DNA of 64,000 nt from Magnetococcales bacterium. Its GTDB lineage: Bacteria; Pseudomonadota; Magnetococcia; Magnetococcales; JADFYX01. Below are positions 1-7,944 of this stretch, one piece after another. Numbering within the stretch: position 1 is the stretch's first letter; each line of letters starts with the position of its first letter. Under the pieces are notes generated by a model, which searched no databases, was not told the origin of the DNA, and was given only the letters and a program-made list of their open reading frames with translations. Made by a program: the position numbers and the translations under genes. The stretch lies in contig JADFZS010000004.1 of the NCBI GenBank assembly GCA_015232405.1, positions 1 through 64,000 of the forward strand. The letters run 5' to 3'.

Positions 1-74
1 AACCAATCGCGCACAGGCTCTCTGTTTGAGTCAGTACGATAAAAATCAACACACAAAATTGGCTTGTCACTCAT
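1..74 (-). CDS. HigB/RelE-like toxin (Gp49-like, DUF891), 5' end only
   Basis: The minus strand opens with ATG at 74 and reads MSDKPILCVDFYRTDSNREP then VRDW before leaving the window. This N-terminus, a beta strand followed by a PVRDW segment, is typical of the phage Gp49-like/HigB group of RelE-superfamily toxins, which usually cleave mRNA and are encoded next to a Xre-type antitoxin. Only about 24 residues are visible, so no catalytic residues can be checked and the partner gene would lie outside the window. Upstream, an imperfect GTACC(N6)GGTAC palindrome at about 86-101 could be an operator. The assignment rests on pattern recognition of a short segment. Confidence 0.5.
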   Translation of the reverse strand, partial: MSDKPILCVDFYRTDSNREPVRDW

Positions 75-154
75 ACTTACATATGTACCTCATATGGTAC
101 ATTAATGCAACTCGATTTTTATATAGCTGCAAGATTTAGCTACGCTAATGGATA

Positions 155-994
155 TTAACTTGCTTTCAGCAATATTTTATCCAGCCAGCGACGGGGAATG
201 ATGCAGCGTAGAATCCAGAATATGTGGGTTGGAGTGGTAACACCGTAACGGGTTTTTGGGGTTTTGCTCTCAAGGGCTTTTATTACCTTTTCCAGCACTG
301 CCTCTGGAGGTAGGGTAAAGGGTACTTTTGTGGTTTCCTCTTTTGTGGCCTGCTTTATCCATCCTTGATATTTTTCTTTATAGGCACTTTGGTCTACCTT
401 GATAAACCTGAAAAAAGCCTCTCTGGCGTTATTGCGAAATTCTGTTTTTATGGGTCCCGGTTCTATTAATATAAATTGGATTCCACTACCATGCATCTCA
501 ACGCGCATGGCTTCTGTCATGCCATTAATAGCAAATTTTGTTGCCACATATGCTCCACGAAACGGCATGGCGACAAAACCCAAAATTGAGCTGTTTTGTA
601 TAATCCGCCCATACCCCTGCTTTCGCATGATGGGAAGCACCATGCTGGTTAGTTCATGGGTACCAAAAACATTGGTTTCAAATTGCTCACGTAGTGCTTG
701 CCTTGAGATATCCTCCATAGCTCCCGGCTGTCCATAAGCCCCATTGTTGAAAAGGGCATCCAACCTACCGCCACTTAGTTCCAACACCCACTTTACAGCA
801 GATTCTATTGAGGTAGAGCTTGCAAGATCCAACTGGTAGGATTCAAAACCTTCATCTATCAGTCTATCAACATCTGTCTTCTTGCGGGCTGTAGCAAAAA
901 CACGCCAGCCCCGCTTACGTAACCCTCGAGCAACACAACGACCTATACCTGTTGAACAGCCGGTAATCAGGATATTTTTATTGCTATCTTCCAT
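155..994 (-). CDS. Short-chain dehydrogenase/reductase (SDR) family protein
   Basis: Classical SDR of about 279 residues, an NAD(P)-dependent oxidoreductase whose substrate cannot be told from sequence. From the chosen start, the cofactor motif TGCSTGIG is at residues 11-18, the NNG motif at 83-85, the catalytic serine in NSS at about 135-136, and the YxxxK pair Y149/K153 in YVATK. The C-terminal extension with hydrophobic and basic residues is common in membrane-associated members of this family. I chose ATG at 994 over an in-frame TTG at 1009 because GAGG lies a suitable distance upstream. The gene stands alone on the minus strand. The family is certain, the reaction unknown. Confidence 0.9.
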   Translation of the reverse strand: MEDSNKNILITGCSTGIGRCVARGLRKRGWRVFATARKKTDVDRLIDEGFESYQLDLASSTSIESAVKWVLELSGGRLDALFNNGAYGQPGAMEDISRQALREQFETNVFGTHELTSMVLPIMRKQGYGRIIQNSSILGFVAMPFRGAYVATKFAINGMTEAMRVEMHGSGIQFILIEPGPIKTEFRNNAREAFFRFIKVDQSAYKEKYQGWIKQATKEETTKVPFTLPPEAVLEKVIKALESKTPKTRYGVTTPTHIFWILRCIIPRRWLDKILLKAS

Positions 995-1072
995 AATCAA
1001 TGGCCTCAAAATATATGAATATCTACTTAATGAGGCACATGATACATCCTTATTACTACATTACCCAAATTT

Positions 1073-1306
1073 TTATGATTGGCAGCAACCCATCCATCGT
1101 GTCGATAGTTGATTTTCAGTCAATACACGACAGACCGGTTTGCAAATAGCCAATTCTACAATATGAAGAACAAAACCAGAGCCAATCAAACCCCAAAATA
1201 TGATATCTACCTGAGGAGTATTCATCAAACCTTCATAACCCAAAACCAAAAATGCCCCCATACCAAAAAGAGTCGCCAGAACATAACCAACAATTATTTT
1301 AACCAT
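1073..1306 (-). CDS. Small two-helix membrane protein, unknown function
   Basis: A 77-residue protein with two hydrophobic segments: residues about 3-24 (IIVGYVLATLFGMGAFLVLG) and about 34-53, followed by a polar tail with several cysteines. A strong ribosome-binding site (AAGGAG) immediately precedes the ATG at 1306, which argues that this short frame is real. It lies about 80 bp upstream of the SDR gene on the same strand and might be cotranscribed with it. I do not recognise a named family. Confidence 0.6.
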   Translation of the reverse strand: MVKIIVGYVLATLFGMGAFLVLGYEGLMNTPQVDIIFWGLIGSGFVLHIVELAICKPVCRVLTENQLSTRWMGCCQS

Positions 1307-1657
1307 TTTTCCTCTCCTTCAACCTTGTATATTAGCATATTATGAAACTCTTATAAACTTAGAGCGCACGGTTTGAATATAGTTCAATATATTTTTAAAT
1401 ATAATTTGTGAATTATTTGCAAAAAAAAATGGTCAGTTGAGGGAACTTTTTAAGTGTATATATGTCTATGGTTGGAGTGTCTAAAGTGCAAGAATTTTTC
1501 CTACATTTTTTCTTGTTAATAAGCAAAGCAAACCTAAAAATAAATTTTTTTTATCTAAACATTCTCTACTCATAAACAGTTGTTTATATTGCAGGATTTT
1601 ATCAAACCACATAAATAAAACATGGTATTTGAAAATATAATTTATTGCTATTATAAA

Positions 1658-1672
1658 TGAGAATCCTTATCA
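1658..1672. promoter_or_regulatory. Fur-box-like site
   Basis: TGAGAATCCTTATCA matches the 7-1-7 Fur consensus TGATAATNATTATCA at all but two positions. It lies about 95 bp upstream of the LolA-like start codon. Iron (or related metal) regulation of the export set is an inference; no Fur gene is in the window. Confidence 0.45.
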
Positions 1673-1685
1673 TCTTGATTTCAAC

Positions 1686-1704
1686 TTGTAACAAGTTGTT
1701 ACAA
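1686..1704. promoter_or_regulatory. Perfect 9-1-9 palindrome, probable operator
   Basis: TTGTAACAA, one G, then TTGTTACAA: the two nine-base arms are exact reverse complements. Such symmetric sites are typical of dimeric repressors such as TetR-family proteins. It sits 14 bp downstream of the Fur-box-like site and about 62 bp before the start codon. The regulator is unknown. Confidence 0.5.
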
Positions 1705-1766
1705 ACGCAGATTGCCTCCGTTGGTATATTTGAGGCTCCCGCTAAATATTTGTATGGAGATTTTTT

Positions 1767-2714
1767 ATGAAAAGAGTGAAATGGGTAACTGGTTTGGCTT
1801 TGGCTTTAGGCATGCTTACGTCTCCTCTGTTAGCTGCTGGGGTCCCCAAAAATCTACCTTATCCCCAAGGTACTCCAACAGCAGATGAAATTGCCAAACA
1901 GGTCTATTTTGTCAACCATTTCTACGCTGTGGATAATTTCTCCATTAAACGTGTTAGCAAAAAAGAAATCACTGTCATCCTTAGTCGTTCCCAAGGCCAA
2001 AAGCCAAAAAGCAACACTGTGGAGAGACATCTAAACAATAAATATAGCGACGGTGTTGTTAAAGCTCAGGATATTGCCATTTTCCGTTCTGGTAAGCTTC
2101 GTGGTACTGGCATGTTGATTACCGATTTTGAAGATGACAACAAGAGCCAAGCCTACTCTATCTGGTTGCCAGCATTACGGAAAATTCGCCGTTTTGCACA
2201 ACCTGCCCATGATGACTCCTGGGGAGGAACAGATTTCACCTTTGGCGATGTTACCCTGCGCAAACCCCATCACGAAACCCATGAGTTGCTAGGTACAGAA
2301 GCTTTTAACAGCTGCCTTATGTCCATGGAGTTGAGCAAAAAGAACAAATATAAGAAGAGAATCCACGGCCCTGACTGTGGCCCAAAGGGTAAAGAGGTAT
2401 ACAAACTCAAAAGCACAACCAAATTTAGTAACTGGTGGTACGATCATCGTATCAGCTATATAGATACAAAAACCTTTGGTGATTATCGCACAGAATATTT
2501 TAAAGATGGCAAACAAATCAAGATAATAGACCGGGCATGGACCACAATGAACATTGATGATCCACGTGGTTTATGGTGGAGATATTGGTATGGTAAAAAT
2601 TTAACCACCGACCATGAGACAATGGCCTCGATACCAGATGCTGTTGCAGAATTCAACACCAACAGAAAGAAAAAATTCTGGTCTGAAAAGACATTGAGAA
2701 AGATCAAGCGATAA
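1767..2714 (+). CDS. LolA-like outer membrane lipoprotein-sorting protein
   Basis: Periplasmic protein of 315 residues with a signal peptide (residues about 1-23, ending LLAAG). The body resembles the LolA-like domain (PF17131 type) found beside MMPL/RND transporters: a curved sheet able to carry lipids or lipidated proteins across the periplasm. Recognisable stretches include a strand with GTGMLITDFED, then SIWLPALRKIRR and SWGGTDFTFGDV near the middle. GGAG before the ATG is a usable ribosome-binding site. It is the first gene of a set with the DUF1302 protein and an RND transporter, which suggests it is the periplasmic carrier. The cargo is unknown. Confidence 0.75.
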   Translation: MKRVKWVTGLALALGMLTSPLLAAGVPKNLPYPQGTPTADEIAKQVYFVNHFYAVDNFSIKRVSKKEITVILSRSQGQKPKSNTVERHLNNKYSDGVVKAQDIAIFRSGKLRGTGMLITDFEDDNKSQAYSIWLPALRKIRRFAQPAHDDSWGGTDFTFGDVTLRKPHHETHELLGTEAFNSCLMSMELSKKNKYKKRIHGPDCGPKGKEVYKLKSTTKFSNWWYDHRISYIDTKTFGDYRTEYFKDGKQIKIIDRAWTTMNIDDPRGLWWRYWYGKNLTTDHETMASIPDAVAEFNTNRKKKFWSEKTLRKIKR

Positions 2715-2878
2715 AATAACGATTTATAACGTGTAACTTGTAATACCCGGATATTTCATAGTTACGGTTAATATTACTTGGTCTTTGGCTTAAAAAAACT
2801 ATATTTACCAAGTGTTCGTAAGCTTGGGTCATGAATTATCTAAGATCTACTTTAAATAAAGAGTGAGAGGAAAATGCT

Positions 2879-4876
2879 ATGAAAAAATCAAATCTATTGG
2901 GTGTAGCTGCCTTGGTTACCCTGTTTGCGGCAAATCCTCTTTGGGCTGAAGAGGGGGGCAGTCTTGGTGATTGGGAGGTCTCAGGCGTTCTTAAAAACGA
3001 GACCGCAATATTTGCCAGCGATGGTCCCGTAATAGGTGAGGTGAAATCAACCACCGCCTCTACTTCTCAAGAGGCTGCTGATCTTCTAAAATTTGAAAAC
3101 TCTCTTAATCTGTTTATCAACGGTGAATTTACCGAAGATACAAATATGCACATACAGCTTAATCTTGTAGTCGATACTGAAGCTGAAGATGGATATAAAT
3201 ATCATGAAAACGATACCCAAAATGATGCTCTGCGCGAGCTATACGTAGATACCAAAGCAGGTTCCCTGGATCTTCGTATTGGTAAACAGCAGGTTGTTTG
3301 GGGAACAGCTGACGGTATTAAACTTTTAGATATTGTCAACCCAACCGATTGGCGCGAGTTTGTCCAAAATACCATGGAAGATGCTCGCATACCTGTATGG
3401 ATGATCAAAGCTGAACACGATATCGGCGAAAACGGCAATGTACAGTTTATCGTTGCGCAAAATAAAGAGAACGCTATACCCGGTATGACCGCTGATGGTG
3501 ATGTTGGTCAACCCTTTAAAATGCTGGGTGTTGACTCCATAACTGGTCCGGTAAATGGTTTTTTGAATATTGTTCCTGAAATGGGCTCTGTTGCCACAGC
3601 TTTTGTAAACGCTGCTGCTGCTGGTGCTTTTTCAGGATTTGGCAATGCTGATCTGGTTAACTTTACCTCTGGGCTTACAGTTGGTGGTTTTGCTCAGACT
3701 GCCGATATCAACGCAACATACGCGGTAGTTGATCCTACCAATAGCAATGCTGCCATCAATATGAATGGTGCTGCATTTTTGAATGTCATTGCCACAACAG
3801 GTCATGCCACATTCAGCACAAATGGCGTTACCAACATGATTGATGCTACCAGCAACACCAACTGGAATAGCACCAATGCAACATCTGCCTTTGAATATAT
3901 GCCCAACGCGACATTTGCCACCTTCGATACATTTGCTGGAGCATCTTCCAAATATGTACAGGATTATCCTGATGATCTGGACCCGAATATCGGCTTTCGC
4001 TATAAAAATAGCATAGGCAATAATTTCAACTTCTCACTGAACTATCTCTGGCATTATGACGCAAACCCATATGTTGACATTGGCTGGGAAAGCTCCACAG
4101 GAGAGGATTTAACTGTAAGCACTGGTGTTGTGTCTCTTGGTGGGGTTGATTACACAACTGTATATCTAAGAGATAGCTCAGGCAATGCATATGGTGGTCA
4201 AGCTGCAACTGATCCACTTGGTACACTGGGTGGTGCTAACTCAGCTAGAACAGCAACCCTGGTATTTACCGAAAAACTCAACCGTATCAATAGTTATGGC
4301 ACAGCCTTTGATTATGCTCTGGATTCTGCAACCGTTGGACCTGTTGTGCTCCGGGGTGAATTTCTCTATCAGCAAGATACCAAAGTTCCAGTTATTGACC
4401 GCACCAAACTTGGTTATGGTGATCTGGTGGGTGGTATGAAGATGGAAGATGCCAGTATGTTTAAATATGTACTTGGTGCTGATTTCACCTTTTTTACCAA
4501 CTTGATGGTTAGTGGACAGTTTATCCAATTTGTCAATATGGACTATGTGGATGGCAATGAAATAACAGGTCGTTACACTGCCGACCCCACAACAATGCAC
4601 TTAAGCAATGGTCTTATGAAGGCAGAAGAGTATAAAGAGTTCTACTCTATCTTTTTCTCAAAACCATTCGGCGAAGAACAAGAGGGACGCTGGAACAATA
4701 TCCTCATGCTTGAAGAGGGTGGCGGCTACTGGAACCGTTTTGATGTTGAGTACTCTTTCAGTGATGAACTAGTATTGACCACTGAGTATAACGCCTATTT
4801 TGGCGATGAAGATACAATGTTCGGTCAGTTTAAAAATAGCTCCAACCTACAGGTTGGTGCCAAATATCTTTTCTAA
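2879..4876 (+). CDS. DUF1302 family outer-membrane protein
   Basis: A 665-residue exported protein with a signal peptide (residues 1-23, ending LWAEE) and a long series of alternating amphipathic strands ending in an aromatic C-terminus (GAKYLF), as expected for an outer-membrane beta barrel. Segments such as LRIGKQQVVWG, DPNIGFRYKN and RFDVEYSFSDEL match DUF1302, a family often encoded with LolA-like or DUF1329 proteins and MMPL transporters. Residues about 240-340 are a low-complexity Ala/Asn/Thr-rich insert. GAGAGGAAAA precedes the start. Likely role: the outer-membrane part of an export path; substrate unknown. Confidence 0.8.
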   Translation: MKKSNLLGVAALVTLFAANPLWAEEGGSLGDWEVSGVLKNETAIFASDGPVIGEVKSTTASTSQEAADLLKFENSLNLFINGEFTEDTNMHIQLNLVVDTEAEDGYKYHENDTQNDALRELYVDTKAGSLDLRIGKQQVVWGTADGIKLLDIVNPTDWREFVQNTMEDARIPVWMIKAEHDIGENGNVQFIVAQNKENAIPGMTADGDVGQPFKMLGVDSITGPVNGFLNIVPEMGSVATAFVNAAAAGAFSGFGNADLVNFTSGLTVGGFAQTADINATYAVVDPTNSNAAINMNGAAFLNVIATTGHATFSTNGVTNMIDATSNTNWNSTNATSAFEYMPNATFATFDTFAGASSKYVQDYPDDLDPNIGFRYKNSIGNNFNFSLNYLWHYDANPYVDIGWESSTGEDLTVSTGVVSLGGVDYTTVYLRDSSGNAYGGQAATDPLGTLGGANSARTATLVFTEKLNRINSYGTAFDYALDSATVGPVVLRGEFLYQQDTKVPVIDRTKLGYGDLVGGMKMEDASMFKYVLGADFTFFTNLMVSGQFIQFVNMDYVDGNEITGRYTADPTTMHLSNGLMKAEEYKEFYSIFFSKPFGEEQEGRWNNILMLEEGGGYWNRFDVEYSFSDELVLTTEYNAYFGDEDTMFGQFKNSSNLQVGAKYLF

Positions 4877-4888
4877 CAAATTAAGCAA

Positions 4889-4930
4889 TTTAAGCCAGGG
4901 ACTTTTTAGGTTCCTGGCTTAATTTTAATT
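4889..4930 (+). terminator. Rho-independent terminator after the DUF1302 gene
   Basis: A hairpin with TTAAGCCAGGGA pairing to TTCCTGGCTTAA, followed by a T-rich run, lies 13 bp after the DUF1302 stop. It implies that the downstream transporter gene has its own promoter or depends on readthrough. Confidence 0.8.
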
Positions 4931-5119
4931 TAATATCACAAAAAAACCATGATATTTAAGATCAATAATCCTGACAAATTTCTGTGATATTAAAAATTTG
5001 TACAAGAAATCTTAGAACTTCAAATAATTTCCAATTTTTTACAAATTCTAGATTTGCCTAAATCCTGGCAATAAAGCGATTTTTTAAAGAATATCAAAAA
5101 TATATAGCAGGAGTATCTT

Positions 5120-7819
5120 ATGTCCAGCCAAGAGAGTCCGCGAGCAAATGAGGAGCTTTTCTCCCGACGTTATGCCAAATTTGTCATGGCTAACAGACGG
5201 ATAATCCTCGCCATTGTCGCATTAGTCACATTACTTTCTGCTTTCCAAATCCATAAACTGGATATTCGTAACGATCCCGACACCCTCCTTCCCCCTTCCA
5301 ACCGTTATGTAGCAACCAATGCTTATGCCGAAAGCCATTTTGGTATGGGTAATATGATGGTTATCGGTGTGGAGGTAAAAGATGGTGATATCTATCAGCC
5401 CTGGTTCATCAATATGATCCAGGAAATTCACCAAAAAATGGCAGCACTGCCCACATCAAGACCAGAAAATTTTATGTCTCTGGCTGCCCAAAAAGTCAAA
5501 TATATGGGTACAGATGAAAATGGATTGGTCTTCAAGCGGTTGATACCAACCCAGGGGATTAGCACCAGCGACCCTGCGTTGGCTAAAAAACAGTTGGATT
5601 TTCTCAAAGAAGGACTACAAGATAACCCGGTCATGGCCCCCATGCTCCTCTATGGTGAGGATAGCAACGGCAAGGTTTGTCAATTTTCTGATGGCGAGGG
5701 CTGCACAGCCAAAGCTGCCTTTATTATTGGTGATTACACCGACAACGTGAAGGAGATTTATGTTCCTTGGGTAGAGCAGGTACTTGAGATTGTCGCCCCC
5801 TACACCGATGATGACCGGGTGGAGATCCTTGTGGCAGGAGAACCATATTTTCTTGCCTATATGATGTTGGAATTGAAGAGAAAATGGTGGCTGTTTGTCA
5901 TCTCCATAGCCATTGTGGTTTTGATACTGTTAAAAGAGTTTGGCAGCCTACGACGGGCGGTTATCCCACTGGTTGGAGTGGGAGCAACAATTATAACCAC
6001 ATTGGGTTTAATGGGATTTTCCCAGTTTAAACTAACCACCATGATGGTCTTGACCCCAATGTTGCTTTTAGCTATCGGTATCGGACACGCGGTGCAGATA
6101 ACCCGACGCTACCTTCAGGAACGAGAAAAGGGAGATTCACCCGAAATCAGCGGTGTAAATGCCATTTCCCATACCATTGTGCCAGCCACCCTATCCATTG
6201 TTACCGACGTAGCCGGGTTTGCTACACTATCTTTGGTTGATATCTCCTTTTATAAAGCCTATGCCTATTTTGGCATGTTTGGCATGTTCACACTGTTAAT
6301 AACCACTACCACATTAATCCCCCTCCTCCTGGTAATGTTCAATAGTAAAGATAGTCAATATAAACCTATACCCAAGGAAGAGTTAAGCCGTGAGCAAAAA
6401 CTCGGCTCCTGGTTGGCGCAACTTTTAACGGGTCCATTAAAATGGATACCAGTTGGGGTTGTTATATTGATAGTGGCTGTTTCTGCCTACTTTACTGATA
6501 TTGCCAACGGTAATAAGGATGACCTCATGCCCGGCGTGGAAAAAGGCATCAACTATGCCCGTGCCGCATTTAAAGAGGAGTCAATCACAATACAACATAT
6601 AAATCGGTTAAGTGAACTGATGCCTGGGGTAATCTCTTTGAGCATCCCTATCCGGGGAAAAGAGCCGTTAAAAACCCTGTGTGAAGATATGGAAGAGGAT
6701 GTGGAACCACCATTATGTCATGACTCCGATGAGATGGGAGAGCAAGGTATATTTAACAATGCTGACGTTATTGCCGAGATCGTAGCCATGGAGGAGTGGA
6801 TGCGAAATCATCCCAACATCGGCTTTACCGGCTCTTATGCCCAATATATTCGTCTGGTCAATATGCTCATGGCTGCTGAACCGGGAGAAAAGCCCGACTT
6901 GAAAAACCTCATGGTGCAGACAAGGGCCACCATGCTAGCAGCAGACCCAGATGACGACCGCAACCCAGACGAGATTGTCGCTATGTACAACGGTCTGTTA
7001 GAGACCATGACCAGTGCTGGTGAGTTATCTGCATTTGTTAACAATGATACCTGGAATGAAGGGGTTGTGTTGGGTTTTGTCAACACCATGGATCCGAAAA
7101 AGACCCATCAAACTGTTGCCGATATCCAAGCCTATATAGAAAAACATAAAAATGATCCCGGTTTTTCCAAGGTTAATTTTGGCCTTCGTAACCAAGACAC
7201 AAGTGGAGATAACAACCACCTATCAAAACCCGGTCCCAATTATGTAGCACCAGGAATAGGCGGTTTTCTCGGAGCGACAGAGGCAACTTGGGAGGTTAGT
7301 ATAAAAGAGTGGCTACGGGGACCGTTGCAAACTGCCGGAGCTATTTTTCTTATTGCTGCCTTGATGTTCCGTTCTGTGGCAGTTGGGGGTATGTTGATAT
7401 CTGTACTAATGATAACCCTATTTGCCCAGTATGGTTTAGCTGGTTATTTTACATCTGTAGAAAACTGGTCTGGCAATCTCCACTTTGCAAATCTGGTCGC
7501 TCTTTCAATCGCCATGGGACTGGGAGTTGATTACAGCATCTATATACTGTTTAGACTAAGAGAAGAGATGCAAAATGGAAATACTGATTGGAAAGTAGCA
7601 TTGACCAACACCCTCTCCTCCACCGGTTCTGCGGTTATTGCATCTGTTATTGTGCTGTTGGGAAGTTTCATACCGTTGGTGTCTACTGAGCTTGGAAACA
7701 CATGGGGCTTGGGAATGTACATTGGAGAAGCCATCATTATTGATGTCTTTACCGCACTAACATTTCTACCTCTGTTGGTATGGCTGTTTAAACCTGCTTA
7801 TGTGTTTGGGAAAAAATAG
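5120..7819 (+). CDS. MMPL/RND superfamily transporter
   Basis: An 899-residue inner-membrane protein with the RND duplication: a TM helix near the N-terminus (about 29-47), a large periplasmic loop, five TM helices at about 255-410, a second TM (about 440-457), a second periplasmic loop, and five final helices at about 735-895. Such proteins use the proton gradient to move lipids or hydrophobic molecules. The proton-relay aspartate is present in the second half (GVDYSIY, D804), but the matching position in the first half is histidine (GIGHAVQ, H323). The LolA-like and DUF1302 genes upstream suggest a three-part envelope route. The start is supported by GGAG. Confidence 0.88.
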   Translation: MSSQESPRANEELFSRRYAKFVMANRRIILAIVALVTLLSAFQIHKLDIRNDPDTLLPPSNRYVATNAYAESHFGMGNMMVIGVEVKDGDIYQPWFINMIQEIHQKMAALPTSRPENFMSLAAQKVKYMGTDENGLVFKRLIPTQGISTSDPALAKKQLDFLKEGLQDNPVMAPMLLYGEDSNGKVCQFSDGEGCTAKAAFIIGDYTDNVKEIYVPWVEQVLEIVAPYTDDDRVEILVAGEPYFLAYMMLELKRKWWLFVISIAIVVLILLKEFGSLRRAVIPLVGVGATIITTLGLMGFSQFKLTTMMVLTPMLLLAIGIGHAVQITRRYLQEREKGDSPEISGVNAISHTIVPATLSIVTDVAGFATLSLVDISFYKAYAYFGMFGMFTLLITTTTLIPLLLVMFNSKDSQYKPIPKEELSREQKLGSWLAQLLTGPLKWIPVGVVILIVAVSAYFTDIANGNKDDLMPGVEKGINYARAAFKEESITIQHINRLSELMPGVISLSIPIRGKEPLKTLCEDMEEDVEPPLCHDSDEMGEQGIFNNADVIAEIVAMEEWMRNHPNIGFTGSYAQYIRLVNMLMAAEPGEKPDLKNLMVQTRATMLAADPDDDRNPDEIVAMYNGLLETMTSAGELSAFVNNDTWNEGVVLGFVNTMDPKKTHQTVADIQAYIEKHKNDPGFSKVNFGLRNQDTSGDNNHLSKPGPNYVAPGIGGFLGATEATWEVSIKEWLRGPLQTAGAIFLIAALMFRSVAVGGMLISVLMITLFAQYGLAGYFTSVENWSGNLHFANLVALSIAMGLGVDYSIYILFRLREEMQNGNTDWKVALTNTLSSTGSAVIASVIVLLGSFIPLVSTELGNTWGLGMYIGEAIIIDVFTALTFLPLLVWLFKPAYVFGKK

Positions 7820-7843
7820 TTATATATTTTATTCTGATATAAT

Positions 7844-7895
7844 AAATCATACACCTGTAAAAGTTTGATACTCATTCAGGTGTATGATTTTTTTT
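7844..7895 (+). terminator. Terminator after the RND transporter gene
   Basis: A 14-bp perfect stem (AAATCATACACCTG with CAGGTGTATGATTT) and a following T run, 25 bp after the stop. The A-rich left flank means it could also serve the converging SPOR gene. Confidence 0.85.
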
Positions 7896-7944
7896 AGTAT
7901 TATCAGCTTGGTAGGATATATTTCAATGGTTAAGTTTTTATTCT

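Larger units (their letters stand above)
1307..1766. other. AT-rich divergent promoter region
   Basis: This 460-bp stretch separates the small membrane protein (minus) from the LolA-like gene (plus). It has no convincing coding frame. Its right half carries two regulator-like palindromes, listed separately, placed as expected for control of the plus-strand gene. Confidence 0.6.

Noticed and set aside
4241-4600. 119-codon minus-strand frame inside the DUF1302 gene
   Set aside because: It is an antisense shadow of a strongly supported coding region.
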